Assembly (NCBI GenBank): GCA_015680685.1
Contig: MNCI01034266.1
Location: 175,068-239,067 of the forward strand
DNA: 64,000 bases
Direction: 5' to 3'
Origin: Gnetum montanum
Taxonomy: Eukaryota > Streptophyta > Gnetopsida > Gnetales > Gnetaceae
Part shown: piece by piece, positions 46,601 through 58,700 of the stretch
Layout of the letters: the number at the start of each line of letters is the position of its first letter
Position numbering within the stretch: position 1 is the first letter of the stretch
Position numbers and translations under genes: made by a program
The notes under the pieces: generated by a model
What the model was told of the DNA's origin: nothing
What the model saw: the letters and a program-made list of their open reading frames with translations, nothing else
Databases searched by the model: none

Positions 46601-47271
46601 CAAATTTAGGTGACATGGGTGCCAAAATTTGGGGGGTTACCATGCATAGTAAGTGCTTCCTCCCATGGCCATTTTGTTTGCTATAAATAGTGACCAGGGC
46701 ACACCTTTCACACTATAGATGAATCTTCTACGTTGAGCTCTCCACCATGCTTACTGAATTCGCTAGTCAATGTTGAAGTGCATGAAGTAACGAATTTTTG
46801 CTTTTGTGGCTTCCACATGGGGAATGTAACTTTTGTTGCTGGGGGAAAGCTTTCACGTTGAGGGGGGAAGGTTTCTAGGTTATGCATGTGGTCTCCACAT
46901 TGAAGGGGGAAAGTTTCCAAAACCCCTATCCTTCCACATTGGGGGTAGGTGAGATCTAACCCCTACATGTGTTTCCAGTGTAGAAAAATGTATACCTTGA
47001 TAAAACCAATCAAATTTCCTTTGTTGGCATTTTAAAAGGCATTTTGACCCTACCACGCCCAAATATAGACACTAGGTAACTTTTCACTTGGAGAATGAGG
47101 CTTTAACCACTTATAAGGCATTTTTTGGTCCCAAAACTATAAAGTATGTGAAATTTTTCCATTGTGGGTTATAAGTTTCACATTTATAATGAGTTTTTTC
47201 CTTGGGTTTCATGGGGTGAAAGCTACACAATGAAGATTGGCTATTACATGTAACTTTTTATGATGTTTGAA
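43690..47271 (-). repeat. X-family LTR, right copy
   Basis: About 3.6 kb, homologous to 33230-35267 with additional blocks. It contains an internal ~1 kb duplication: 44770-45750 and 45755-46930 both run from TCTTAGTCAYTRGAAAAACCAAGGAT through a TTTCTACTA..TTGGCTAC section to GGGGG..TAGCATAGAAAAATGT-like text. The plus-strand end is GATGTTTGA at about 47271, a CA to GA change. A pyrimidine tract follows. The motif CTTCTAGCTATCACACYCC recurs at about 43886, 43930 and 44229. The inner boundary is approximate. Confidence 0.7.
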
Positions 47272-47397
47272 TAGCCCCTCTTTATTGGTTCCTGGAGGAT
47301 TGACCCAAGAGGCATCAACAAAGGATAAAAAAACCATTGCATATTATAATGCTATCATGCATACAAGTCACATGAGCTATCCAAGTCATCAAGGTTT

Positions 47398-47482
47398 CTA
47401 GTTTAAGGTCGTGGTGGACCATAGTACTAGTTTAAGGCCCTAGTATGCTATGTTGCTAGTTTAAGGTCCTAGTAGACTGTTG
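47398..47482. repeat. TTTAAGG repeats beside integrase end (X0)
   Basis: Three units TAGTTTAAGGTCGTGGTGGACC, AGTTTAAGGCCCTAGTATGC and AGTTTAAGGTCCTAGTAGAC between the integrase C-terminus and the PPT at ~47275. The same repeat therefore occurs at two separate places in these elements. Confidence 0.7.
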
Positions 47483-47484
47483 AA

Positions 47485-48968
47485 ATTAGAATCACTTGTT
47501 GATGATTATAAGCTAAATGTAGTATGAATTTAGATAGGAATGATTAATTGGATTGGCTAGCTCATTCCCATCCATGTTAGCTATTCTGAATGTTTCATTC
47601 CCATAGGCTCTTGTGATAAGAAGGGATCCTTACCAATTGGTTGAGAATTTGTCTGCATGCTCATGAATGACCTTGAGGACTTTGTCCTCCTCCTTGATCT
47701 TGCACATGGGGATGGTGCTCAATGTGAGCAAGTGCTTGCATACATTTTTCGTCCATTGAATCTAGGGCTACCATCCACAAATCCTTGTTCTGCTCGTCAT
47801 TGATGAAGTTGGTCAAGGCTATTTAGAGTAATAACACCTAGAATAAAAGAGGTACAATAGCATTTGAACCATAAATAAGGCTATAAGGGATCATGCTGGT
47901 TGTTGTGAAATGGGTGATTCTATATGCCCATAGTGCATGAACAAGCCACTCATGCCACTTGTGCTTACTTTTATGAGCATCTTCTTGAGCAAGTTGATGA
48001 TGGCCTTGTTGCTTGCTTCTACTTGTCCATTTTCTTGAGGGTAGTAAGGTGATGAGAAAGAATGCATAATGCCTAGGTTGTGAAAAACATTCTTAGTTTC
48101 TTGGCTACTAAATTAAGGTTCATTATCCATAACTATGGTCATGGGTATGTCAAAATGAGCTACCATGTTATCTAGGATGAATTTGCAAACTTTTTTAGAT
48201 GTGGTCTTTCTTAAGGAAATAGCCTCAATCCATTGGGTAAAGTATTTGATTGTGAGAATGATGAAGCTATGTCCTACAGAAGACTTAGGTGTTATAGGTC
48301 CAATGATATCCAACCCCCACCATTGAAACAACCATGTTATCTGGGTTATATGTAACTTAGTTGGTGATACATGTATTAGGTTGCTATATCAATGGCATGT
48401 GTCACATCTCCTAACCTTTTGTAGGTAGTCATTTTCCATATGGGGCCGCTAGTAGCCTAATCATCTAATCTTAGTGACCATGGCTGTAGGTCTTATATGC
48501 CCTTTAAAAAATCCCTCATGAACCTCCTCTAGGACTATTCTAGCTTCAGTTTTACCTAAGCACTTTAGGAGTATGCCATCATAGGATTGTTGATATAATA
48601 TGTTATCACCTATGTTGGCATATTTCTTTGACCACTTGCATATAGCATACTTCTAAGCAGTAGTGAGGCCTTATGAAGATTCACCATGCATAAGATAAAA
48701 TTTGATACTTTCATACCATTCCTTGGGAGGAGCAGTATGAAAAACCACCATAAAGGTATCCTCAATGTTCTATGTGATGGAAGTAGCATAGTCCATTGTT
48801 AAGGGGGGTAACTTGCTAAACAGATCTGGCATCACACTAAGGGCTAATGTTGCAATTGCATTAGCTATGGAATTTTCATTTTGAGGAATGTGTTGAATAT
48901 AAACATCTATGAACTATTGCAATAACTTCTTTCCTAGGTTATAGTAAGGTTGAAAGTGCTAAGCTTTG
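47485..48968 (-). pseudogene. RNase H end and integrase of X0
   Basis: Minus strand: the end of the second RNase H (FIDVYIQHIPQNENSIANAI, ~48915-48860) and a spacer with FYLMHGESS. The integrase zinc-binding module holds GYxRPHMENDYLQKVRRCDTCH (~48455-48395). The core has WWGLDIIGPITPKSSVGHSF (first Asp) and DIPMTIVMDNEP (second Asp, 48140-48113). YYPQENGQVEASNKAIINLL gives the Glu of the DDE triad (~48040-47980). The C-terminal module has ETFRIANMDGNELANPINHS (~47595). It is the most complete integrase in the window, broken by stops such as the one after DNEP. Z has inserted at 48968, cutting off the upstream pol. Confidence 0.85.
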
Positions 48969-50838
48969 TGAAACACCACTAGTTCAATAGTAGTTCAATG
49001 GTAGATTTTTCTAAGTGTCAAAACTTGGGAAAATTTTTTCAAAGTCTAGTGTCATGCTCTATAGCATAGATAGCATAGCACACCTTAATTCTTGATCTTT
49101 GCAAAATTTTTCTAAGTCTACCTGCTATGCTCCCTAGCATGACTAGTGTAGCACACACTTCCATGGCCAGTTTGCACAAACATCAAGCTATAAGCAGTCA
49201 AGGGTTTCCTAGGATGGATCAAAAAATTTGGAAAATTTTCTATCTCTTGGACTATCAAGCTTGCTACACTCTCCAGCTTGCCCAGCTTGACACATGTTGT
49301 AGTTGCCAATTCACCCAAGTACCAGGCTAGAGTTTGTCAAAAGTGCTCAAGATGGAAAAAATAGTTTAGCAAATTTTCCATTTCTTGGGCTATCATGCTT
49401 TGCTATGCTACATAACGTAGTGAGGTTGACATAGGTTTTAGGGCCAAATTTTTCCTAGGTGTTGGACAAGCATCTGTCAAGCTAGGTCGACATGGAAGAT
49501 GCATTTGGCACATTTTTTGACTTCTGAGACTACCTGTCCTACTACACCCTAGAGTCTTGTCAGTGTGCCATGAAGAAACATCGTAAATTTTGTCAAAATT
49601 TGTCAAAGTATACATGCTATGCTCTACTATGCTATGCAGCATAGATAATGTGATGGATGTGGCAAGTCAAAATTTGCAAAATTTTACTAAGTGTTCTTGC
49701 TACGCTCTGCTACATTGTGTAGTGTAGCCAACTTGACACATGAAAAATGTCTCTAAAAGCCTCCAAAAGCTTCTAGAACTCAGCATCGACCTTCATCGTA
49801 ACTCCAACATCCCTCTAATAGCCAAGATTAGTAGTTTGCATCTCTTTTGCACCCCCATTGATCCTTGAAATTATCCTTATGCCTGACCCTACTCAAAAGA
49901 GGGGGAAGACATAGTCCCAGAGCATAGTCTCCAAGTTGCATTGTTTTAAAATTGTTTGTAGGTACATGGCAGTCTCTCAGACTTTGGCATGTGCAATCTA
50001 GGTGGTGTCGGCATAGTTCAGTAGTCTTTGGATTCCCGTTCCTATCCTGTAAATGTAACACTTTGAGTGTAACATGTCAGCTTGACCCATCTATGTGTGT
50101 GCCACATGGCACATAGGCCACGTGGCATCCAATATGCATTTCACGTCAAACCTAGCCCTACAAATACCCAGACATTTAGCATTTTAGGGGTTGGAAAATC
50201 ATAAGATCATTGAACATTCAAGCATTCCTAGCACCTCTACTACTTTTTCACTTTAACACTTGAGCTTGACACCTTGGAAAGTACCGTGACATAGTCTTCC
50301 TTGCATCCACAAAGCATGACAACTGCCAACCCAGCAAGTTCAACCTTGTAGTTGTTAGCATCACATACCTAATGTCCCAGAGACTGTGATTGCACCACTA
50401 TGCTACCACTGTGCCTATCTGACACCACATACCATTTCATATTTTGATCAAGCAAAAGTTACGCTCCCTAGTTTTGGGGTAGTGCATTTCTCCACTCAAA
50501 CTCCTATTCTATTTTCTTTCTTAGGATTTGTTTCAAGTTTTCAGCATAACTCTTGCATTTTTTTACTATTGATATGCATCTGCATATTTATGTTACTATT
50601 TTTGGGCTAAGACTCTACGCTACACTCTTTCTTATTGTTGCATCTCCCACACGTAACACTCTATAAACTACTTTTACAAATGGTTATTATTACACAGATA
50701 AGTCCATGTCTGATCGACTAGACTATTCAGGGCACCTCATTTCCATTTCCCTAGCACAACCCTGACACTGATTCAAGGTTATGTTGTATTCCTATAGACC
50801 TCTTGGTGTTACATCCACTGATGTTTTTGAACATCACA
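48969..50838 (+). repeat. 5' LTR of Z
   Basis: 1870 bp, TGAAACACCAC...AACATCACA. Positions 48969-50080 align with 62887-64000 from end to end. U3 is rich in direct and inverted copies of TAGCATAG/CTATGCT words and in AAATTTTTCTAAGTGTC. A TATA-like CTACAAATACCC lies at about 50159-50170 (CTATAAATACCC in the related LTR at 2.0 kb). Confidence 0.9.
50159..50170 (+). promoter_or_regulatory. Degraded TATA box of Z LTR
   Basis: GCCCTACAAATACCCAG. The family version in the minus-strand LTR at ~2018-2003 is GCCCTATAAATACCCA. A T to C change has weakened this copy. Confidence 0.5.
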
Positions 50839-50843
50839 GTTTT

Positions 50844-50859
50844 TGGTGCTAGAAGGAGG
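50844..50859 (+). other. Primer binding site of Z
   Basis: TGGTGCTAGAAGGAGG five bases after the 5' LTR. Same word as the PBS of Y. Confidence 0.8.
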
Positions 50860-51460
50860 ACCTCCCATTACTTTTGTGTGCAATAGGTAGTCCCACATGC
50901 TTTCTACACCCTTGTCACTAGCAACAAGCTAGCATAGATGTAACACTCCTATGGACCTACCATGGTAGTAGCTAGATCATAGGCTAGTGTAGGAGTTTTC
51001 TACGTTCTAGTTGATGTAGATTGATCCTAGTTGATGGTTCCCTTGGAACCCTATAGGATAGAAAGCTTGAACTATGTCTGTCGCTTCAAGCTCTGAGTGT
51101 TTTGTAGAGCGTAACAACCCTATGAGCGTGACAGTCCCTCAAAGCATGATAAGCATAACACCAAAGATAACCATTTTTCTACATTCCCAAAATTAGCCAT
51201 TTTTGGCCTATTTTTTACAGTTTCACACTTAGCCATTTCACTTTAAAGTTTTCTACACTTAAACACTTTTTGCTTTTTATAGTTTTTATAGTTTCACATT
51301 TAGCATTTTCTTTTCTCATATACTTCTTAGACAGTAAAATAAACCTTGTTAACACCTTAGCTATTGCCTTGAGCTTCGAGGTGGCTCACCCCATTCAACA
51401 TTTAGGAGATGTTGAGCAACCACCTAGATCAATGTGACCATAATGGTAGTCTTTCCGATT
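50860..51460 (+). other. Leader of Z between PBS and gag
   Basis: No gene seen. Contains AC-rich text with CATAACACC/GTAACAACCC words and the TTTATAGTTTTTATAGTTTCACA stretch at 51270-51300. Confidence 0.4.
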
Positions 51461-51464
51461 GCAT

Positions 51465-54105
51465 CACTAGTCACTTGAACACAAGGCACTCAACAATGAA
51501 TGGTATAACTTCCTGTGTGGAAAGCTTTAAATAGGCTTGTCATTGGACCACCAAGAGATGGAAGTAAAGCACAGTTTTAAGATCATCCACCAAAATGGGA
51601 GGGAGTTCTTTCCCACCTGTAACATGGTCATACTACTTACTGAAAACCTCAAATGGATTTTGGATCAACTCATTAGGGTGAGTGGTCGAAGGAAGTAGGA
51701 CATAGCATCAAACTATGATGAACCCCTACAAGATGGGTAGGAGGAGTTTGAATCTCACTCTGATGGTGGTATCCTATTCTATGTCTCAGTCCCAAAGTCT
51801 GCCTCTATTTGCTTGCCACACTAGCCATAGTCCTTTACCTACTTTGAGGTAGCTATGATAGTTCCATAGCCCAAGTCTTTGCCGATGGTAGCCAGCCACC
51901 AAGTCTTGCCTATGCAACAAAATGTAGGACCTTCTACCTCTTTTCCCTTTGTCATTTCCTTGTAGTTTGTTAAACCATCATAGCTAGCATTTGTGGTGCT
52001 AACACTACAATATGTGAACACCATTCCCATATTGCAACCACTTACAAGTTACATTCCTGTTATTTTGGCCATCTCAGTCCCATCACCAACAATAGCCCTA
52101 GCCTCAATTATGTGGTGGGCCACAACATCTGTACCTACTGTACAACTATCACACATGCCTCAATACACACAACAACAAACTTACCAAGTGTCACACATGG
52201 TGGCACAACCCACAATAGGGCTGTGGGCCACTCCAATAGCACTGCCAATGGCACAACCAATTCAACCCTCTACAACATCCTCGAGTTTGGACTAGGCATT
52301 CCAGCTTTTCCAAAATATCATGGAAGAGGTTATGTAGCTTAAAGTGGTCAACTCAGAAATGGTCCACATAATGAACTTTTACCAAGATGATCCCATTAGC
52401 TCTGCAGTTCCTCCGCTAGTGCTCCCTCCTAGGGTCCAACTCCCCCAATTCACAAAATACAACAGAGAGGGTGACCCCAATGCTCATTTTGCAAATTTCC
52501 ATTCTGAGTGCTTACTACTGCAAGCATGGCCGCACGTGAACATCCGCATCTTTTCCATGTCTCTTACTGGCAAAGCTTTCAACTAGTATCATGTGTTCCC
52601 TAGAGCTTCCATCTCAACTCTAGAGGAGTTGCTGAGCTAATTCGTAACCCACTTCAACTACAACTTGAAGCTGGAGGCCACACTAGACTAGCAAATGAAT
52701 ATTAAATAAGGAGAATTGGAACCAATGCAAAAATTCATACAACATTGAAGCACCTCCCTTAATAAGATCCGTGAGCCTATCATCGAAACCCATCTGATGG
52801 CCATTTTTAAGGATGTAGTAAATAATTTTATTAAATTCAAGCTATACTATTTAGCCCCACATTCATTTAGCCAAGCTTTTGCTAAGAAAAAGAGCAGACA
52901 AGACATGGCAGAACCTAGTAGGGCCCTAGCTTATGTGGCCTATAAAAATGTGCATGCAATGAAAGACAAAGAAAATGGAAAGGCCAAAAGAACAACTATG
53001 GAAGCTATGGTTGATGAAGCCAAATCCAACAACAACAAGTAAGTAGATAAGTCACCTAAAGCCTTGGCCAAGAACAACAAAGCATTGAGTTTTGGTAATG
53101 CGGGATCCAACCAATATGCATCTTCAATGGCCACAGGGCAAGCTCCCATAAGGCCAAAAGTTGAGTGCAAGGATTGCTCAAAGTACATCCCCTTGCCAAT
53201 TAAGCTATCAGAGCTTTTGGATCAACTACTTAGTGCTAGGTGCATTCAGCACAAAAAACATTTAGAAGATGTGCAAAAATGCCATGAGAGGTATTGTGAG
53301 GGCCTCAAAAACCCTTCTGTAGCTATGTTGAATGAGCCTTCAGTACTCAAAAATTTTATACTAGACTTGTTTTACAACTACCATCAGCTGTATGACCACG
53401 ACATTGATTATTGCCTAGCATTGAAGGATGACATTCAATGCATGATCGATTAAGGCAAGTTGGTCCTTGATGAAAGTAATCCTATCTAGCCAGAGAACTA
53501 GTCCATGAAAGTTTATAAGGATCCATTAAACGCTAGTGGTGGAGGTTATATTATCAATGCTTTTAGTGTTGTTGATGATGTAGATCTGACTCATGAACCA
53601 TTTGTGGTTTCTATGCCCTTTGGCAACATTGGGGCCTCAACATCAGCTAGGCCATAGGCCCCCTTTGTCATCAAGACACCACCTCAGACACCCATGATAC
53701 CCTTCGTGGTTAGGGCTTTGCAACACCTTATGGAAGTAACAACCTAGACACCTTTTGTCATAAGGGTGCTAAAATGTGTAGATCTGCCATTTTCTTGGGG
53801 TTTGGTGGTGGGAACTACATCCTGCCCTGCTCACCTGCAGAAACATGATGAGCATTTAGTCAACAATATGGCTAGGGAACATACAGAGTTGGGTCCTCCT
53901 AAGCCTACCCCCTTGTCAGTTGTTCCCAAGGCCTTATCATCTCAAGCCACTAACACAGACACACACACTCAACAAGCAAGCACCAAGGCTGAAAAGCCTA
54001 TGACACAAGCAAGCACCAAGGCTAGAAAGCCTATGAAATAAGCAAAAACCAAGTCTCCTCCTCAAAAAATTTGTCTCCTAGGATGCATAGAGGAGATAAA
54101 AATCA
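51465..54105 (+). pseudogene. gag of Z
   Basis: A single frame can be followed from about 51.5 kb to 54.1 kb. It runs through a Gln/Thr/Pro-rich N-terminal region, then FYQDDPISSAVPPLVLPPRV (52376-52435), NREGDPNAHFANFHSECLLL, a capsid core with RASISTLEELL and NLKLEATLD, THLMAIFKDVVNNFIKFKLY, DCSKYIPLPIKLSELLDQLL (53175-53234) and a knuckle-like YNYHQLYDHDIDYCLALKDD (53372). At 53600-53760 there are PFVVSMP, PFVIKTP, PFVVRAL and PFVIRVL motifs, then GPPKPTPLSVVPKAL. I count about fourteen stops, mostly TAG. Best preserved gag frame in the window. Confidence 0.85.
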
Positions 54106-54995
54106 CCAAATAAGTTGATGGTGAAAAATGATTTTCTAGATGTGTTCACATAGGTCAAACAGGCCCTAAAATAGAAAAATACAACATTGAGCCTATATGA
54201 TTTAATCATGACCTCCTCTACTCAGTGCAAAGCCTTCGTTCACATGCATGCATCAATTCTTGTTAAGGAAGACATGCTGAGAGATGAAAAGGCTATCCAC
54301 ACCATAATGCTCTCACCTGCAACTAAGGAGCTAATGTTAATACCATTGACCCTTTGCGATAAAGTGATTAAAGCTAATCCTTAAAAGGGTTAGGTACCCA
54401 GTGCACCCATGTTCATAATGATTTACATGGGTTAGTACAAGATTTGCAGGGTGCATGTAGATGATGTGGTGGCAACCAATGTTATCTCATTCCTTGTCAT
54501 TGGCAAGCTTGGTCTGGTGGATCAAATTAGGCCAACAACAATGACATGCTTGAAATCCTTTAATGGAGCATGTGTGGTTGTTAAGGGGATAGTCATGATG
54601 AATTTTGTGGCAAGGGAGAAATTCCCTACTAAACTAAATTCATTATGGTTGAAGAGATGCCTGGATCTAACCTAATCATAGGGAGGTCTTGGTTAGCCCA
54701 GCTACAGGTTGTTTCTTCACCCATCCACTAGGAGATCCACTTTTCTTACGAAGGTGGGGAGGTCATGATCTTTGGTGACAACGTAGCCCCTTTGACCATC
54801 AATAATGTAGACATCAAACAAGCATCAGAGGTAGAAATCTCTAAAGACATACCACCTATTTGTAATGAAATTTGACATTATTTGGCTAATGGCAACCAAC
54901 CAAGCAAGACGAGTGACCTCCATGAGGAAGTCCTATGGGTAGAATTGCTCTTTCCTACAGTAGATGATGGCCTAGGGGAGTAATACCTAGTGCCT
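54106..54995 (+). pseudogene. Linker and protease of Z
   Basis: TTLSLYDLIMTSSTQCKAFV at 54182-54240, then the protease: RVHVDDVVATNVISFLVIGK at 54449, MTCLKSFNGACVVVKGIV, then (frame change) IGRSWLAQLQVVSS-like text near 54680 and GGEVMIFGDNVAPLTINNVD at about 54757-54816. The active-site Asp is followed by Asp-Val instead of Ser/Thr-Gly. A frame change near 54110 separates it from gag. Family and position match X1, X2 and Y. Confidence 0.8.
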
Positions 54996-55169
54996 TCTAG
55001 GCCTTACACATCACTTAACTTTCATTGGGTTAGGAAACATTTGCGTGACTAGGGCATGTCCCTAATTTATTTTCCCATCCAACTTGTCTCTTGTCCCTTT
55101 GTCTATATAGTTTTAGTTTGTGTTATGTTTGCATCTTGTATTACGATTTCATTTAGCTTTCTTTTTCAA

Positions 55170-55400
55170 AAAAAAAAGAGTCTTGGAAAGGCCTTAAACT
55201 ACCACAAGGCCTGGAAAGGCCTTAAACTATCGCACGACCTGCCAAGGCCTTAAACTAGCAACTAACTTCCTTTTGCCCAGTGGCCCGAAATGGCATTAAA
55301 CTAGAAATCACCTAAAATGGCCTTAAACTAGTGATGGCCCTACTGCCATGGCCTTAAACTAGCATGGGGTCCACAATGGGCCTAATTACATAAACTAAAC
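55170..55400. repeat. CCTTAAACTA repeat block (Z, after protease)
   Basis: Seven to eight units of ~30-35 bp: AAAGGCCTTAAACTAYC..CACRRCCTG. This is the reverse complement of the TTTAAGGCC blocks, as expected for an element in the opposite orientation. Confidence 0.8.
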
Positions 55401-55789
55401 CATAAGTTAAAATCATAACAATATCAACTAAATTATGAATCAAAATGATAAAACGTGAAGCAAATAAATGTCATGTTTTCCATTGAATCATCAATAAAAT
55501 ACATAGTCCAAAATTACATCAACATCATAGAAAATCTGAAAAAGACATAAAATAGCCCAATAGCAAGGCTACATTGTAAGCATTTTAGTTTGCATTATGT
55601 GATGGGAAGTTAGGGCTCTTCCCCTTTATCTTTGTCCATTACTCCACTGGGTCTTGCACCCTTACCTAGAATCTACATCAAACAAAAATGAAAAAATAAA
55701 CCAATGAATAAATTAGATAATGTGAAAAATTATAATGAAATAGACAATAATAAGGTAAATTAAACCAATATGAGATGAGACGACATCCA

Positions 55790-58700
55790 TGTCTAGGGGC
55801 ATCTTGTTGAGGCTAGCCTTTAGATGTTAGAGGATTTGATCCTTTGACATGTGTGTCAGTCCTCCTCTTCCAAATTGACACCTGTAAGGGTTTTACCTTT
55901 CTCCATGGTTGTCCATGTGGGTGGACCTCACAAAAATGTTGTAGAAGTGACCTCTATAGAAGGAATAGCGATCTCTCTCTATGGGGACTCACTAATGAAA
56001 ACATGGCTCGTGAACATTTTGTAAGCCTTCTTTGCACTGATTGCATCAAGGAATATCTCTTAACATTAGTGCTCCACTGACTTATCTCTGTATTTCTTAT
56101 GATAAGCTTCATGCTCCATCTTGTAATGATTCTTGTGGTTCTTTTGGGTTTCTCCCCATTCATAAAATTTTATGTTGTAATCCTTCCAATCTTGGTTCTC
56201 CCTAGCCAAGAGGTCCATTTGCAAATGTTGTTTAATGACCTCGTAGGTAGCCTCATTCTTACCCTGAATGATCGACTAGTACCTGGCATAGTCAATCATA
56301 GCCATACACTAGTTGCTATCTAATTTGTCATGGGTTTCTAAGAAGTCATAACACGATTGTAAATTTTCTAGTCTAGTTGTCTCATTCACCTTCTATTTCT
56401 AAAGCTCTTGCACTTGTTTCCACAACTTCTCATTCATGCACCTATAGTCCAACTTGCTCACTTACTCATCTTGTTGTATGCACGATGAGGCATCTGCTCA
56501 AGCTTGGGAGGGAACTCATGTACAACATTGACTTGGATCACTTTGTTTGAGTCCCACTTAAGTCACGAGCCTATTATCGCAAGTGTTGAAATATTAGTAG
56601 TAAGATAAACAAAACCAATCAACTAAACAAAAAAAGTTGCAGGGGGTGGGGGGTGGGGAGAGAAGAGGTAATGATAATAAAGTAAATGTACCCATCTTAG
56701 GATCTATCTATTTAAGACAGTCAATCATATCATCCACTACACTTTGCATAAAGGTGAACTTGTCTAGAGTTTCCACCCATGGGCATGTGTGGAAAGTGGA
56801 TGTTGATTTTGGATGCTCAACATAAGCATTAGCCGTTGTAACATAAAGCATTTTATGACCATCAAACCAAAACACAAAAAATATAAAAATAATAAATAAT
56901 ATATAAAATAATAGAAAAATAAAAAAAGATGGTAGTGCAAAGCTCCTACCCAACAAGCCTTTAGGGTTGAGAGTGGGGGGATCACCCATTTGCATACCAT
57001 CAAAAAATGGTCAAACTCACCATTCTCAAATTGCAACCCCTCTTCTTCAAGTTGCCTGAACACTTCAGCAACTTCCTCATCTCCCATGTATCCCTTGGGT
57101 TGAGGGACATCATCCTCTAAAGGCTCCTCTTCTGCTGCAGGGGCCCTTTTACCTATGTTGCACAAATTTAAATTAGAATATCCAATAATAAATTAAAATA
57201 TTATATATATACATATATAGCAATGATGCTAAGTAATGCATGCTTACTAGCTAGTTCTAATTACATGTCGTGAAGCTTGAACCACAACTTCTTACCCCTT
57301 TTCTCAACTTCATGTGTAGGCTTCTTCGTGGGGTGGGGCTTCTTGATTTGTATTTTTGACCTCACTATCTCAGCGATGAGTTGTGCCCCTGTTGCTATGT
57401 TACCAATGTTCATTGGTAAAGCCTCCTTAACATTGGCACATGCGTGGTAGGATGGCCCCACATGGCCTTTGGTTGTCACTAAGAATGACTCACTAATAGC
57501 CTCTAGGGGGTCTTGTGACCACATTGTGTGGAAAAAATGGTAGATCCATGGCTTGGAAATCTAGGTGCAATCTTGCACCATCCATTGCCTATTCTTACAA
57601 ACCACCAAGAGTTCCACAAACCTTCATAGGCATGCTATGAAGAAGGAAAAATGCATGTGAGAGCGTGCCTAGAGGTTGCCACATAACTTGATGATCTCAG
57701 CCTGCATGCCATTAACAAGGTAGGCGGACCAATTATACTGTGTCCTCTCCTCTATCACATATCTCATAACCCAAGCTTACTTCACCCCAAGGACCTTTAC
57801 TTGGGAAAGTAGCTTAGGAAATGCACAAGCTTGGAAGACGAGATAGAGGTGTTGAGCCATAGGTAATTCCACTGTCTTCATGGGTATATCCTTGTAGACC
57901 TTCTTAGTGCCCAACCACTCTTCAATGCCCCCTCTATGGTCCAGCTCCCTATCAATTTTCTATGCTACCAGTAGAACTTCTAAAGGGATGCCAAAGATAT
58001 TTGAGAAGAGGTCATCCATGATCTTAAAGACCACCCACACATTATGAACTTACATGTGGAAGTGGTTGACACTCAATGAAGGAGTTGAGTAGGGGAATCA
58101 TCTCAGCTATTGGGAGGTTTGGGTTCATGGTCAAGAAAAGGTCCATGAGCCTAGCTAATTGAAGATTTTGGGCAACCCATGCTCGGGCCTCATAGCATAA
58201 CCAAGGTTGCAAGCTCTCAACTTCACCATACTTGAAGAGAAGAGTGGCCTCAGTGGACCCTGAAATAACCACTATAACCTCTCTAGACTTAGTTGTGGCT
58301 ATAATAAGCAACAATAGAATCAATAACATGATGAAAATATAAAATTAAAAGTGCATAAAAGTAAATAGGTGATAACTTATGTGGCACAAATGATGTGTGA
58401 AATGGTGGTAGTGGGACCGAAAATTCCTCTACACTAGGTATCTAGGATGCTCATTCGATGTCCAACAAGCCAAGATTTTGGCACCTCCCATAAGATTTGG
58501 AATACCTACTAGGTTATTTTGCCAAATCTTCCCCAACTTGCCCTTTCACTCTAGCACACATATTCTTAGTAGATGATAATTCCTATAGGGTTGTTTGGGT
58601 CAAGTCTAGTATCCTCTATCCACCATGGAGGCCATTTGTGTTAACGAAAAACCTAGTAATAGGAAAAAAAGTAGTTAGCACCCTAAGTCATGAAATGATA

